Notes under the pieces: model-generated | Told to the model about the DNA's origin: nothing | The model's input: the letters and a program-made list of their open reading frames with translations, nothing else | Database searches by the model: none | In this document: positions 8,180-19,356 of the stretch, one piece after another | How positions within the stretch are numbered: position 1 is the stretch's first letter | How the letters are laid out: every line of letters starts with the position of its first letter | Made by a program: the position numbers and the translations under genes | Origin: Mesorhizobium sp. LHD-90 | GTDB taxonomy: Bacteria > Pseudomonadota > Alphaproteobacteria > Rhizobiales > Rhizobiaceae | DNA: 64,000 bases | Direction of reading: 5' to 3' | NCBI RefSeq assembly: GCF_030929505.1 | Contig: NZ_JAVFVV010000003.1 | Coordinates: 326,810 to 390,809, forward strand

Positions 8180-9754
8180 ATGAGCGCAACGTCCGTCCGT
8201 TCGGCCATCCGCAAGAGACTGGTCGCGACGACCGCAGCCGTGCTAGCGGGAGCGCTCGCCGTGCCTTCCTTTGCGCCACTGGCGTTGGCGCAGGAGCAGG
8301 TTCCGGCGCAACTGCAGCCGGCCCCGATCGCTCCTCCCCAGGTTCAGCTCCAGCCGTCGCACGGCCCGGCTTCGGTGGCCGACCTGGCTGAGCGGCTGCT
8401 CGGCGCGGTGGTCAACATTTCGACCTCGCAGAACGTCAAGGGCACGGAGGCGCCGAACGCGGTGCCGATGCCGCAGCTTCCCGAAGGCTCGCCGTTCCAG
8501 GATTTCTTCGACGACTTCTTCAAGAACCGGCAGGGCGAGGGCAGCCAGGGCGGGGGCGCACAGAAGGTGCAGTCGCTGGGTTCCGGCTTCGTCGTCGACG
8601 CCGAGCAGGGCATCGTTGTCACCAACAACCACGTGATCGCCGACGCGGACGAGATCGAGGTGAATTTTTCCGACGGGTCGAAGCTTAAGGCCGAACTGAT
8701 CGGCACCGACACCAAGACAGACATCGCCGTGCTGAAGGTCGATCCGAAGCTGAAGAAGCTGACGGCGGTGAAATTCGGAGATTCCAACAGGATCCGCATC
8801 GGCGACTGGGTGATGGCGATCGGCAACCCGTTCGGGCTGGGCGGCACGGTGACCGTCGGCATCGTTTCGGCCCGCAACCGCGACATCAATGCCGGCCCCT
8901 ACGACGATTTCATCCAGACCGACGCGGCGATCAACCGCGGCAATTCCGGCGGGCCGCTGTTCAACATGGAAGGCGAGGTGGTGGGCATCAACACCGCGAT
9001 CATCTCGCCCTCCGGCGGGTCGATCGGCATCGGCTTTTCGATCCCGTCCGAACTGGCGATCGGCGTGGTCGACCAGTTGCGGCAATTCGGCGAGACGCGA
9101 CGCGGCTGGCTCGGCGTGCGCATCCAGCCGGTCACCGACGAGATCGCCGAAAGCCTTGGCATGAAGGTCGCCAAGGGCGCGCTGGTGGCCGGCGTTATCA
9201 AGGGCGGACCGGTGGACAACGGAACCATCCAGGCCGGCGACGTGATCATCAAGTTCGACGGCAAGGACGTGGACGACATGCGCGACCTGCCGCGGGTCGT
9301 CGCCGAAAGCCCGGTCGGCAAGGCGGTGGACGTGATCATCGTGCGCAAGGGCGTGGAGCAGACGGTGAAGGTCACGCTCGGCCGGCTGGAGGACGGCGAG
9401 AAGCAGGCCTCGGCGGAGGAGGACGACGAGGAGCAGCAGGAGGAGGCGGTGACGACCGCCACCGTGCTCGGCATGACGGTCGGCGAACTCACCGATGATG
9501 CGCGCAAGAAGTTCGAGATCGCCAGCGACGTTTCGGGCGTGGTGATCACCGAGGTCGATCCGAAGTCGTTGGCCGCCGAGCGCGGCATCCTCGCCGGCGA
9601 GGTGATCACCGAGATCGCCCAGGAATCGGTGTCGTCGCCCAAGGACGCGATGGACCGCATCGGCGCGCTGAAGGAGCAGGGCCGCAAGAACGCGCTGCTG
9701 ATGCTGTCGTCGAAGACCGGCGAGCTGCGTTTCGTCACACTGCGGATGGATTGA
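8180..9754 (+). CDS. degP: DegP/HtrA-type periplasmic serine protease
   Basis: A 524-residue secreted protease-chaperone for misfolded envelope proteins. It has a signal peptide (about 1-38, ending LALAQEQ), a trypsin-like domain with the catalytic triad His151 (TNNHVI), Asp181 (KTDIAVL) and Ser256 (RGNSGGPL), and two PDZ domains (about 300-400 and 430-520) separated by an acidic linker EEDDEEQQEE. The start at 8180 follows CGGAG and gives a proper signal sequence; an upstream in-frame extension looks non-coding. It follows hflKC, so two envelope quality-control systems lie side by side. Confidence 0.96.
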   Translation: MSATSVRSAIRKRLVATTAAVLAGALAVPSFAPLALAQEQVPAQLQPAPIAPPQVQLQPSHGPASVADLAERLLGAVVNISTSQNVKGTEAPNAVPMPQLPEGSPFQDFFDDFFKNRQGEGSQGGGAQKVQSLGSGFVVDAEQGIVVTNNHVIADADEIEVNFSDGSKLKAELIGTDTKTDIAVLKVDPKLKKLTAVKFGDSNRIRIGDWVMAIGNPFGLGGTVTVGIVSARNRDINAGPYDDFIQTDAAINRGNSGGPLFNMEGEVVGINTAIISPSGGSIGIGFSIPSELAIGVVDQLRQFGETRRGWLGVRIQPVTDEIAESLGMKVAKGALVAGVIKGGPVDNGTIQAGDVIIKFDGKDVDDMRDLPRVVAESPVGKAVDVIIVRKGVEQTVKVTLGRLEDGEKQASAEEDDEEQQEEAVTTATVLGMTVGELTDDARKKFEIASDVSGVVITEVDPKSLAAERGILAGEVITEIAQESVSSPKDAMDRIGALKEQGRKNALLMLSSKTGELRFVTLRMD

Positions 9755-9993
9755 TCTCAGGGAGCCCAACGACTTCAGGTCCGTTGCACCGGCGACTGCC
9801 ATTGCCAGTTCTTGAGGTGATCGGTCGCTGCCCGTACGGCCAAGCGTGTCCGCTGGATAAATCAGCGGCCGGTCGCCAACATGAGAATCGGCAATCGGCC
9901 TCGCGGGCTTCGTTGACAAAGTTCCGACACCGTCGCATCGTTTCGCGCTGCCGCAGCACCGACTAAATTTCTGATCTATGTTGGGAGAGTTGG

Positions 9994-11064
9994 ATGCCGT
10001 CTCCTGGCGATCCTGGAAATCTCGCGTTTAATCTCGCTACGCTCGCGCAACTAGCCAATAAGCCGCCCGGAAGTAAGCTTAGCTACAGCCCCTCTACGGC
10101 GCGATTTTCTGTGGACGAACCCGGCAAATTACAGGGTGTGATACGCACAATTTGGCGGGATTCTATCACCAATGACGAATATTTTGGAACACCCATCCGC
10201 GAATTGTTTGCGGCCGCCCATGTAAACAAAGTGGCCGACCATGTAAACAAAGTGGCTGGCCAGGTAAACAAAAACGACATCGACAACGCCATCAGCGGCT
10301 TGAAGACGCTGCGCACCTCTTACGCCAACGACCAGGCCAAGCTGGCCAAACTCAATGCCACAATCGAAGACGCCAAATTGGGAATGAAAGAAGACCCGGC
10401 GGTCAATCAGCAGCTGAGAAAGGACTATCCGCAATACCTGCTTTACGGATTTGCCCAGGCAATGTTCTTGCCCGAAAGTAACTCTGGTGTTTGCTATTCC
10501 TTCACGGTTCATTGGGCACGGCGAATCCTGATGGGTAAAGCGAACTTTGGGATCCGCAAAAATCAGCCTGCGGTGCATCCACTCACGCTGGATAAAGCAG
10601 AAAAGAAACGTATGATGAAGAAGGTGGATAGCACTATTCGGGATATGCAATCCGATCTTAAACAATGGAGACCTAATCAGTTTGGGACGGCCGTAAAGCA
10701 GGTGGCGACAGATAATCAAAAACTCGCCAAGTACAGCAGCCTTAATATATATAGCTGTAGCAACGATCCCCAACTGATAGACGACACTGCGAGTGGGAGC
10801 GAAGTAATCAAGGCCGTTCGGCGCAAGGCTAAAGCGGAAAATAATGCCGATAATAATGTAGAGATATTTTTGGTTAACTTTGCTCCGAAAAATGGTAGGA
10901 GCGGGCACACGATTGGCATCCACCTTGACGGCGGGCTTCATTTTTTTGACTCGAACTTCGGCGAGTTCAGATTTCCACCCGGTTGCGCCGATCGGGATCG
11001 TTTTATGAACGACTGGTGGAGGTTTTACTCTTGGGGAAGCTGGAAAATGGAGGGGGTTTACTAA
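9994..11064 (+). CDS. YopT-like (peptidase C58) cysteine protease
   Basis: A 356-residue protein whose C-terminal half carries the YopT/AvrPphB-type triad in the right order: Cys167 in SGVCYSF, His305 in GRSGHTIGIHL and Asp319 in HFFDSNFGEF. The last segment closely resembles the FFDPNxGEF motif of C58 proteases, which cleave host or bacterial proteins. Residues 1-150 match nothing I recognise and include a triplicated heptad (HVNKVAD, 76-93). There is no signal peptide. Two lines at 10741-10860 count to about 45 % G+C, far below the neighbours, which suggests transfer. GGGAGAG precedes the ATG. Its stop overlaps the convergent GNAT gene by 4 bp. The protease call is by motif only. Confidence 0.7.
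   Translation: MPSPGDPGNLAFNLATLAQLANKPPGSKLSYSPSTARFSVDEPGKLQGVIRTIWRDSITNDEYFGTPIRELFAAAHVNKVADHVNKVAGQVNKNDIDNAISGLKTLRTSYANDQAKLAKLNATIEDAKLGMKEDPAVNQQLRKDYPQYLLYGFAQAMFLPESNSGVCYSFTVHWARRILMGKANFGIRKNQPAVHPLTLDKAEKKRMMKKVDSTIRDMQSDLKQWRPNQFGTAVKQVATDNQKLAKYSSLNIYSCSNDPQLIDDTASGSEVIKAVRRKAKAENNADNNVEIFLVNFAPKNGRSGHTIGIHLDGGLHFFDSNFGEFRFPPGCADRDRFMNDWWRFYSWGSWKMEGVY
10219..10272 (+). repeat. 21-bp tandem repeat inside the YopT-like gene
   Basis: Two full copies and one partial copy of CATGTAAACAAAGTGGCCGA-C (10219-10239, 10240-10260, 10261-10272) encode HVNKVAD, HVNKVAG and QVNK. The near-identity at DNA level points to a recent expansion. The unit is in frame, so copy changes would not break the protein. 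Confidence 0.9.
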
Positions 11065-11624
11065 CTCAGTACCGGTGGCTGTCGCCGTTCTTCCTGTGAA
11101 ATGCGGTACAGACGATGCCGCTTGAGATTCGGATGCGTGTCGGGCACCCGCGGATGGTCGAACTCGCCGGTTTTCGTCATGCCGAGACGGCGCATGACTG
11201 AGATCGAGCGTTCGTTGTCCCAAACCGCGAAGGAGACAATCTCGGCTAGGCCGAGTTCGTCGAAGCCGTGGTCGATGAGGCGCGCGGCCGCCTCGGTGAC
11301 ATAACCCTTTCCCCAATATTCCGGCGCAAGCCGCCAGCCGATCTCGAAGGAACCGGGCGGAACCACCGGCTCGATCTCGGCGGCATGCAGACCGACGAAG
11401 CCGATGCATTCGCCGGTCGTAGCGATTTCCGCCGCCGTCCAGCCAAAACCGTCGCGGTCGATCTCGGCGCGCATGCGGTCCATCATGGCGTCGCTTTCCG
11501 CGCGGTCTCGGCGGAACGGGAAGAATTCCATCACCGTGTCGTCGGAATTGATGCGGTGGAACAGGTCACGGTCGCTTTCCCGCCAGTTGCGCAGGATGAG
11601 CCGCTCCGTCGCGAACAAGCTCAT
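11061..11624 (-). CDS. GNAT-family N-acetyltransferase (RimJ/RimL type)
   Basis: A 187-residue acetyltransferase starting [14 protein letters not shown], with EIGWRLAPEYWGKGYVTEA as the acetyl-CoA-binding region and NERSISVMRRLGM near the end, all typical of Acetyltransf_3/RimJ-like enzymes. These transfer acetyl groups to protein N-termini or small amines; the target here is unknown. Its start codon overlaps the serB stop (ATGA), so it is the second gene of a serB operon. The 3' end abuts the YopT-like gene. Confidence 0.9.
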   Translation of the reverse strand: MSLFATERLILRNWRESDRDLFHRINSDDTVMEFFPFRRDRAESDAMMDRMRAEIDRDGFGWTAAEIATTGECIGFVGLHAAEIEPVVPPGSFEIGWRLAPEYWGKGYVTEAAARLIDHGFDELGLAEIVSFAVWDNERSISVMRRLGMTKTGEFDHPRVPDTHPNLKRHRLYRISQEERRQPPVLS

Positions 11625-12505
11625 TGCGAAAAATCCGCTTCGGCGTAGCCCTGGATGTAGAGCAGGGCGGTGAGATCGCCATGATCGATGCGGATGCGCG
11701 CCTGCTCGGCCACCGCCGGCTTGGCGTGCAGCGCCACCCCGGCGCCTGCCAGCGCCAGCATGTCGAGATCGTTGGCGCCGTCGCCGACGGCGATCGAATC
11801 CGCCGTGGAGATGCCGAGATGCGCGGCGATCTCGACGAGCGCGGCGGCCTTGGCCTCACGGCCGAGGATCGGCTCGGCGACCTTGCCAGAGAGCCTTCCG
11901 TTGGCCTCCAGCAAAATGTTGGCGCGGTTTTCGTCGAAGCCGAGCTTTTGCGCGATGCGCGCGGTGAATGCGGTGAAGCCGCCGGACACCAGCGCCGTCC
12001 AGGCGCCGTGGCTGCGCATGGTGGCGACGAGCTCGCGGCCGCCGGAGGCCAGCGTCAGCCGGTTGGCGACGATGCGGTCGATGACGCCGGCGTCCAAGCC
12101 CGCGAGCAGCGCGACGCGCTCGCGCAACGCCGGTTCGAAGGCGATCTCGCCGTTCATCGACCGCGCGGTGATGGCGGCGACGTGGTCCTTGAGCCCGACC
12201 TCGTCGGCCAGTTCGTCGATGCATTCCTGGTCGATCATGGTGGAGTCCATGTCCGCCAGCAGCAGTCTCTTGCGGCGGCCGGCGGCCGGCTGGACGACGA
12301 GGTCGATGCGTCGCGAAGCGAGGTCGGCGGTCAGGCCGGGGTCTACGTTTGCATCGAAACCGTCGGGCAAAGCGAGGTCGCAAGCAATGCCGGCGGCCAG
12401 CCATCGCGAACCGGTTGCCATCAGGGCGCGCGATGCCATATCCAGCAGCGCAGGCGTCAGGGCGCGTTCGGCCGGATGCGAGATCAGCGTGGCGACGAGC
12501 GACAT
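11621..12505 (-). CDS. serB: Phosphoserine phosphatase
   Basis: Catalyses the last step of serine synthesis, phosphoserine to serine. The 294-residue protein has an N-terminal ACT-like part (1-75) and a HAD phosphatase domain with DMDST (Asp85 nucleophile, Asp87), SGGF and [10 protein letters not shown] for Mg binding. The start at 12505 gives [11 protein letters not shown], the family N-terminus; a longer frame is an artefact of the opposite miaA gene. Its start codon shares two bases with the miaA start on the other strand (CATG at 12503-12506), so each gene's promoter must lie inside the other's coding sequence. Confidence 0.96.
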   Translation of the reverse strand: MSLVATLISHPAERALTPALLDMASRALMATGSRWLAAGIACDLALPDGFDANVDPGLTADLASRRIDLVVQPAAGRRKRLLLADMDSTMIDQECIDELADEVGLKDHVAAITARSMNGEIAFEPALRERVALLAGLDAGVIDRIVANRLTLASGGRELVATMRSHGAWTALVSGGFTAFTARIAQKLGFDENRANILLEANGRLSGKVAEPILGREAKAAALVEIAAHLGISTADSIAVGDGANDLDMLALAGAGVALHAKPAVAEQARIRIDHGDLTALLYIQGYAEADFSQ

Positions 12506-13478
12506 GGAAGATTCCGTTCGGGATGCGGGCCGGGGACGGCTGAAAGCTGCGGTCCTGATAGCCGGGCCGACCGCCAGCGGCAAGTCGGCGCTGGCGCTCG
12601 AGGTTGCCGAGCGCATCGGCGGGGCGATCGTCAACACCGATTCCATGCAGGGTTATTCGGTGCTCAACCTGCTGACGGCACGCCCCACCGTCAGCGACAT
12701 GGCGCGCGTGCCGCATCATCTCTACGGTCACGTCCATCCCTCGACGCCCTATTCGACCGGCGCCTGGCTGCGCGACGTGATGCGGCTGATCGACGAAGGG
12801 GCTCTCGCCGGGCGCAGGCCAGTCTTCGTCGGCGGCACCGGGCTCTATTTCCGGGCGCTGCTGCAGGGCCTTTCGGAGATGCCGGAGATACCGGCTAGCG
12901 TCCGCGACCGCTGGCGCTACGAATTGATGGAGCGGGGGCCGCACAAGCTTCACCGGCTGCTGACGCGCGAGGACCCGGCGACCGCGGCGCTCCTGCAGCC
13001 GTCGGACGGGCAGCGGATCGTGCGGGCGCTGGAGGTGCTGGAAAGTTCGGGGAAATCGATCCGCGAGTGGCAAGCGGTTGCGGGGCGGCCGCTGGTCGAC
13101 CAGGGCAGCGCGCGGCTGTTCGTGATCGAGCCCGAGCGGGCGGAACTGGTCCGGCGAATCGAGGAACGGTTCGACCGGATGCTCGACCTCGGCGCCCGGG
13201 AAGAGGTGCAGGATCTGCTTCGGTTCAACCTCGATCCGGCGCTGCCCGCGATGAAGGCGATCGGGGTGCGCGAGCTTGCCGCGGCGATCGCCGGAGACCT
13301 GGACGAGCGCGAGGCGATCCTGCGCGCAAAGATTGCAACCCGCCAATACGCCAAGCGCCAGACGACGTGGTTTCGCAATCAATTCGGACCGGAATGGAAA
13401 AGGATTCAATCAATTAGCGGTGGAATCGACAGTATTTCATCAGGCTCCCCGACGGAGGCTTGGTTACCGGACGATTAA
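12504..13478 (+). CDS. miaA: tRNA dimethylallyltransferase
   Basis: Adds the dimethylallyl group to A37 of tRNAs reading UNN codons. The 324-residue protein has the P-loop GPTASGKS (21-28), VNTDSMQGY, the [11 protein letters not shown] segment and the C-terminal [14 protein letters not shown] tRNA-binding stretch. The start at 12504 is divergent from serB and overlaps its start codon. The last 35 residues (Ser/Gly-rich) extend beyond the conserved core. Confidence 0.97.
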   Translation: MEDSVRDAGRGRLKAAVLIAGPTASGKSALALEVAERIGGAIVNTDSMQGYSVLNLLTARPTVSDMARVPHHLYGHVHPSTPYSTGAWLRDVMRLIDEGALAGRRPVFVGGTGLYFRALLQGLSEMPEIPASVRDRWRYELMERGPHKLHRLLTREDPATAALLQPSDGQRIVRALEVLESSGKSIREWQAVAGRPLVDQGSARLFVIEPERAELVRRIEERFDRMLDLGAREEVQDLLRFNLDPALPAMKAIGVRELAAAIAGDLDEREAILRAKIATRQYAKRQTTWFRNQFGPEWKRIQSISGGIDSISSGSPTEAWLPDD

Positions 13479-13561
13479 GACGGGTTTCACGCGTTGGTTG
13501 CCGTTGTTAACGCTCCGTAAGGTCGAAGCTGCGATAAGTCCGCCGTGGGTGCGGAGAGGCA

Positions 13562-14356
13562 ATGCGGTTCCATAAATCCGAATCGGCTTTCATTGTTTTC
13601 ATCGCCGTCATTCTTGGTGCCGGCGTGGTGGTTCTGCATGCCTATGACGTACTGCAGGATAGCCCCCGCGTACTGACCAACCCGGAAGACGCCGGCGCGC
13701 ATTTCACCTATCTGGCGCATCTTTTGTTCGCCACCGGCGTGCTGATCGCCACCGCGCTGTTCTTCGGCGTGTTCTTCATCTACCCGCTGATCCGCACGCA
13801 GGTGAAGGAAGAAGGCATGCTGCGGGCCATGACCAAATCGCTCAGCGACCGTTCGGTGACGCTGGAGCAGGCGGCGCTGACCGACGCGCTGACCGGCATG
13901 CAGAACCGGCGCTATTTCGACGAGGCGCTGAAGGAATATCTGGAGGAGTTCGACAAGATCGAAAAGCCGGTCGGGCTGATGATCTTCGACCTCGACCATT
14001 TCAAGCAGGTCAACGACACCCATGGGCACGACGTCGGCGACGAGGTGCTGCGCGCCGTTGCCGGTTGCCTCAAGGAGATGACCCGCTACCACGACGTGGT
14101 GGCGCGCCTCGGCGGCGAGGAATTCGCGGTGGTGGCGCCGAACATGGACGTCGAGATGCTGACGCGTCTGGCCGAGCGCATCCGCAAGGGCATCGCCACG
14201 ATGCCGATCCTGTCCGGTAACGTCCGGTTGCGGATCACATCGAGCGTCGGTCTGGCGGTCTGGGACCGCAAGGAGAGCGCCGAGGACTTTTTCCGCCGTG
14301 CCGACCAGCAGCTCTACCAGGCGAAGAAGCAGGGTCGAAACCGCGTAAGCGCCTGA
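13562..14356 (+). CDS. Membrane diguanylate cyclase (GGDEF)
   Basis: Makes cyclic di-GMP from GTP. Two membrane helices (about 9-27 and 52-76) flank a short periplasmic loop and are followed by a linker and a GGDEF domain. The active site is intact as GGEEF (184-188), with DALTGMQNRRYF and FDLDHFKQVND upstream. An RxxD inhibitory site (Arg175-Asp178) sits five residues before GGEEF, so the enzyme is probably limited by its product. There is no recognisable sensor domain beyond the membrane part. It stands alone downstream of miaA. Confidence 0.93.
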   Translation: MRFHKSESAFIVFIAVILGAGVVVLHAYDVLQDSPRVLTNPEDAGAHFTYLAHLLFATGVLIATALFFGVFFIYPLIRTQVKEEGMLRAMTKSLSDRSVTLEQAALTDALTGMQNRRYFDEALKEYLEEFDKIEKPVGLMIFDLDHFKQVNDTHGHDVGDEVLRAVAGCLKEMTRYHDVVARLGGEEFAVVAPNMDVEMLTRLAERIRKGIATMPILSGNVRLRITSSVGLAVWDRKESAEDFFRRADQQLYQAKKQGRNRVSA

Positions 14357-14521
14357 ATGCGGAACCAGACAAAGGTCGCCTCTGCGCTGTGCGGAGCGAC
14401 GGCGTATGCCGGTCACGACGGTTTGGCGCCGTCATTGCCGTGCCAAGAGGCGAACCGGCCGTCGTCGCAATCTCGCCAATCGTCGACGGCGAAAAACAGC
14501 CTTTTTGAGATCAGGTGGGGT

Positions 14522-16378
14522 CTACCGCCGCAGGCCAAAACCGCCGCTGCTTGAGCGGAAGTCGCCGCGCGGTTCCTCGCGGCGCGGCAGCGGTGCTGCG
14601 GGAGGCGGCAGCGGGGCGGGTTGCTCCAAGGCAGCGGGCCTGTGGTAGCCGGGATCACCGGGCTGAAGCGTGGCTGCGACCGGTTCGGCGGCGGTGAATG
14701 ACCCGCCGGCAGGCCGTTGCTGGTTGCGGAGCCGGTCGACGATCTCGGCGATATCGGGTTCGCCGCCCATTCCCGAAACGACATCTGCCGCGTGGTGTTT
14801 TCCCGCGCCGGGGATGCGGTCAGCCGCCAGCCGTTCGAACTTGAAGCGCATGGTGGTGGCGATGCCATCGCCGAAGGCGATCGCTTCGCGCTGTCCCATG
14901 GAGGACAGGAACGACAGGGTCGAGGCCGAGGAGTCGGCGATGGCCGAACGGATGATCGCCTGATCCTGCTCGTTGGCGAGGCGCATGGCGAAGACGGTCG
15001 AGCATTGCGACAGGATGGTCGGATCGAGTTCGCCCGGCCGCTGGGTGACAACACCGAGGAAGCAGCCATATTTGCGGCCTTCCTTGGCGATGCGCGACAG
15101 CGCGTGGCGGGTCGGCGCGAAGCCGAGGCGCGGGTCGGCCGGCATGTAGCGATGCGCTTCCTCGCACATGAACAGCAGTCGCAGCTTGCCATCGCTCCAC
15201 AGCGCCAGGTCGAAGGCTAGCCGCGCCAGCACCGAGCAGACGGAGTTGACGACCTCCGAAGGCAGGCCCGCCATCTCGAAGCAGGTGACCGGGCGGCCGC
15301 CATGCGGCACGCGGAAAATCTTGCCGATGGTCTCGTGGATCGAATCCTCGATCAGCCGCGAGGCGAACATGAAGCGGTAGCGCGGGTCGTTGATCGCCGA
15401 TTCGATACGCGTGCGCAGCGCCTTCAGCGCCGGACGGTCGTTCTTGCTGTCCAGCAGGCCCATGCGCTCGTCGATCAGTCGGATCAGGTCGGCCATGCGG
15501 TAGGGCACCGGCAGGTCGGCGGTCATGGAGTCCTGGCCGCGGCGGACCAGATTGCCACTGTTGGCGCTGCGGTAGTTGGCCTTGGCGAGCGGGATCAGAT
15601 CGCGCAAGGCGTCCAGTTCCTCGGGCACGACATCGCGGCCGCGGAACAGCACCTCGGTGAGTTCCTCCAGCCGGAACAGCCAGAAGGGTAGTTCGAGGCT
15701 GTTGGTGTCGATGCGATAGCTGTGTTCCGGCAGGGCGCTGGCGAATTCGTTGTGTGGGTCGAGGATGAGCACGCGCAGGTCCGGCCGCGCCTCGATCGCC
15801 TTGCGCAGAAGCAGGGAGACGGCGGTGGACTTGCCGACGCCGGTGGTGCCGACCACCGCGAAATGCCGTGCCAGCGTGTCGTCGATGGCGATGCAGGCAT
15901 CGATCGTCTCGTCCTGAGACAGGGCCCCGATCGTGATGCCGCGCCGGCCGGCGAGATCGTAGACCGCCTGCAGGTCACGCGAGCGGATGCGGTGGGCGAT
16001 CGCCCCGATATGCGGATACTGGGTGACGCCGCGATCGAAGACGGGAGCCGCCGGTGGCGCGCTGTCGCGCACTTCGCCGATGAGTTCGACGCTGACCTCG
16101 ATAGGATTCCGCTCGCCCGGCGACCAGGAGCGGTCCGACTTGCCGATGGCGTAGACCAGGCCGACCGTTCGGATGGAGCCGAGATTGATGGAGATCATCT
16201 TGCCGACCGTCCACATGCCGGTGACGGCGCCTTCCTCGTCGTCGGCATAGGCGGAGATGGTGGCGCGCGCGCCGTCGCATTGCACGACATGGCCGAGAAT
16301 GCGCTTGTCGTTCTGCGCAGCGTCGCGCCGTTCCTGCACTGTGCCTTCCCCGGCGGACTGGTCCCGCTCGACAAACAT
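14522..16378 (-). CDS. HerA-like ATPase/helicase
   Basis: A 618-residue protein with an N-terminal HAS-barrel-like region (about 25-105, ILGHVVQCDG ... KMISINLG), then a HerA/FtsK-type motor with Walker A GTTGVGKST (177-185), Walker B region LLFMCEEAH and a VVTQRPGELDPTILSQC sensor segment. The C-terminal 70 residues are Pro/Arg-rich and disordered. HerA proteins form hexameric DNA translocases. No NurA nuclease gene is adjacent, so the archaeal-type partner is missing here. Stand-alone bacterial members are conserved in rhizobia but their role is uncertain. Confidence 0.88.
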   Translation of the reverse strand: MFVERDQSAGEGTVQERRDAAQNDKRILGHVVQCDGARATISAYADDEEGAVTGMWTVGKMISINLGSIRTVGLVYAIGKSDRSWSPGERNPIEVSVELIGEVRDSAPPAAPVFDRGVTQYPHIGAIAHRIRSRDLQAVYDLAGRRGITIGALSQDETIDACIAIDDTLARHFAVVGTTGVGKSTAVSLLLRKAIEARPDLRVLILDPHNEFASALPEHSYRIDTNSLELPFWLFRLEELTEVLFRGRDVVPEELDALRDLIPLAKANYRSANSGNLVRRGQDSMTADLPVPYRMADLIRLIDERMGLLDSKNDRPALKALRTRIESAINDPRYRFMFASRLIEDSIHETIGKIFRVPHGGRPVTCFEMAGLPSEVVNSVCSVLARLAFDLALWSDGKLRLLFMCEEAHRYMPADPRLGFAPTRHALSRIAKEGRKYGCFLGVVTQRPGELDPTILSQCSTVFAMRLANEQDQAIIRSAIADSSASTLSFLSSMGQREAIAFGDGIATTMRFKFERLAADRIPGAGKHHAADVVSGMGGEPDIAEIVDRLRNQQRPAGGSFTAAEPVAATLQPGDPGYHRPAALEQPAPLPPPAAPLPRREEPRGDFRSSSGGFGLRR

Positions 16379-16510
16379 TCCGGCGGTCGCTCCGGTTCCT
16401 GATCGAAAGTCAACGCTATCGGGTTCGGGTTAAAGCGGCGTGTGGCGCGATGGTCTAGGAAGGCTTAACGCGATCGCTAAAACTTTATGTGCCGAATGCC
16501 GGCGTTTCTA

Positions 16511-17377
16511 TCAGGCGATACCCGATGCTTCGGCGAAGGCGGCCACCAGCCAGGCGCGAAGATCGGCCTCGGGCTTTTCCAGCCGGCGGCCGGACGGCGC
16601 GGTGAGGAAGTGGCCGGCGCCGCTGCCCAATTGGAAATCGGAAAGCATGACGAGCGAGCCCTCGCGAAGGGCTGCGTCCGCCAGCGGCCGTGAGCCGAGC
16701 AGCACGCCCGCGCCTTCACGTGCCGCCTGCATGGCGGTGACGAAGGTATCGAACTTGTGAGCCGGGGAGGGCGGCTGGGCGATGCCGGCGGCGGAGAACC
16801 ATTCCCGCCACATGCCACGTCCGCCGACCACCGAGAGCCGAGGGAGGCGATGCCAGTCCGGCACGCCGGCGAGGCTTGCCGCCCCCATCGGCACCAGCGT
16901 CTCGTCGGTCAACCGGTCGGCGCGCCGGCCGGCGAAGTCGCCATGACCAAAGCGGATGTCGAGCATCTCGCTTTCCTCGCCATAGTCCCCCGGACGGTGG
17001 ATGGTCTCGATGCCGAGTTCGATGAGCGGCAGGTCGCGCGACAGACGGGGCAGCAGCGGCGCGATCATCAGCGTGGCGAACGAGACCGGCGAGCGCAGCG
17101 GCACGCTATGGGTCGCGGCCGGTTCGAACAATTCGTGGGTGCTGTTGGCGATGGTGGCGAAGGCCGACTGGATATGCGGCAGATAGGCGGCGCCGTCGGG
17201 CGTGAGTTCGACGCCGCGCGCCAGGCGGTTGAACAGCTTTCGGCCGACCTTGCCTTCCAGCGCGCGGATGTGCTGGCTGATCGCCGCCTGGGTGAGGCCG
17301 AGTTCGGCGGCGGCGGCAGTGAAGTTCGACAGGCGGGCGGCGGCCTCGAAGCTGCGCAGCCAGTCCAGATGCGGCAT
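16511..17377 (-). CDS. LysR-family regulator (GcvA type), beside tmpAB
   Basis: A LysR transcription factor with a winged helix-turn-helix (LDWLRSFEAAARLSNFTAAA ... LTQAAISQHIRALE) and a substrate-binding domain. The start at 17377 puts the HTH at the N-terminus as usual; an in-frame ATG at 17437 would add 20 residues. It is divergent from tmpA, the usual layout for a LysR activator of a catabolic operon, so it is the likely regulator of trimethylaminoethylphosphonate use. An inverted repeat lies between the genes. Confidence 0.92.
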   Translation of the reverse strand: MPHLDWLRSFEAAARLSNFTAAAAELGLTQAAISQHIRALEGKVGRKLFNRLARGVELTPDGAAYLPHIQSAFATIANSTHELFEPAATHSVPLRSPVSFATLMIAPLLPRLSRDLPLIELGIETIHRPGDYGEESEMLDIRFGHGDFAGRRADRLTDETLVPMGAASLAGVPDWHRLPRLSVVGGRGMWREWFSAAGIAQPPSPAHKFDTFVTAMQAAREGAGVLLGSRPLADAALREGSLVMLSDFQLGSGAGHFLTAPSGRRLEKPEADLRAWLVAAFAEASGIA

Positions 17378-17477
17378 GGCGACGACACCGCCATTGCCGG
17401 ATCGCTTGCTGTCGTTGCGAGGGCCGGGCGCCGTCATGCGCCGGTTACCGGATTTCTGCGATCATGACGAGCCATAA

Positions 17478-19297
<1,820 letters not shown>

Positions 19298-19322
19298 AGG
19301 TCTTCGCGCACAGAGGGAAACC

Positions 19323-19346
19323 GGGGCCGGCGCGGATGCCGGCCCC
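19323..19346. terminator. GC-rich hairpin between convergent tmpB and RTX gene
   Basis: GGGGCCGGC (19323-19331) pairs perfectly with GCCGGCCCC (19338-19346) around a 6-nt loop. It lies between two convergent stops. There is no clear T-run on either side, so termination may be weak or Rho-assisted. Confidence 0.5.
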
Positions 19347-19356
19347 CTAGTCCCGG

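Noticed and set aside
8243..9919. Long open frame of about 558 codons on the minus strand over degP
   Set aside because: It mirrors the codon pattern of degP in a high-G+C genome, has no recognisable domain and is rich in His/Arg/Asp as expected for an antisense shadow.
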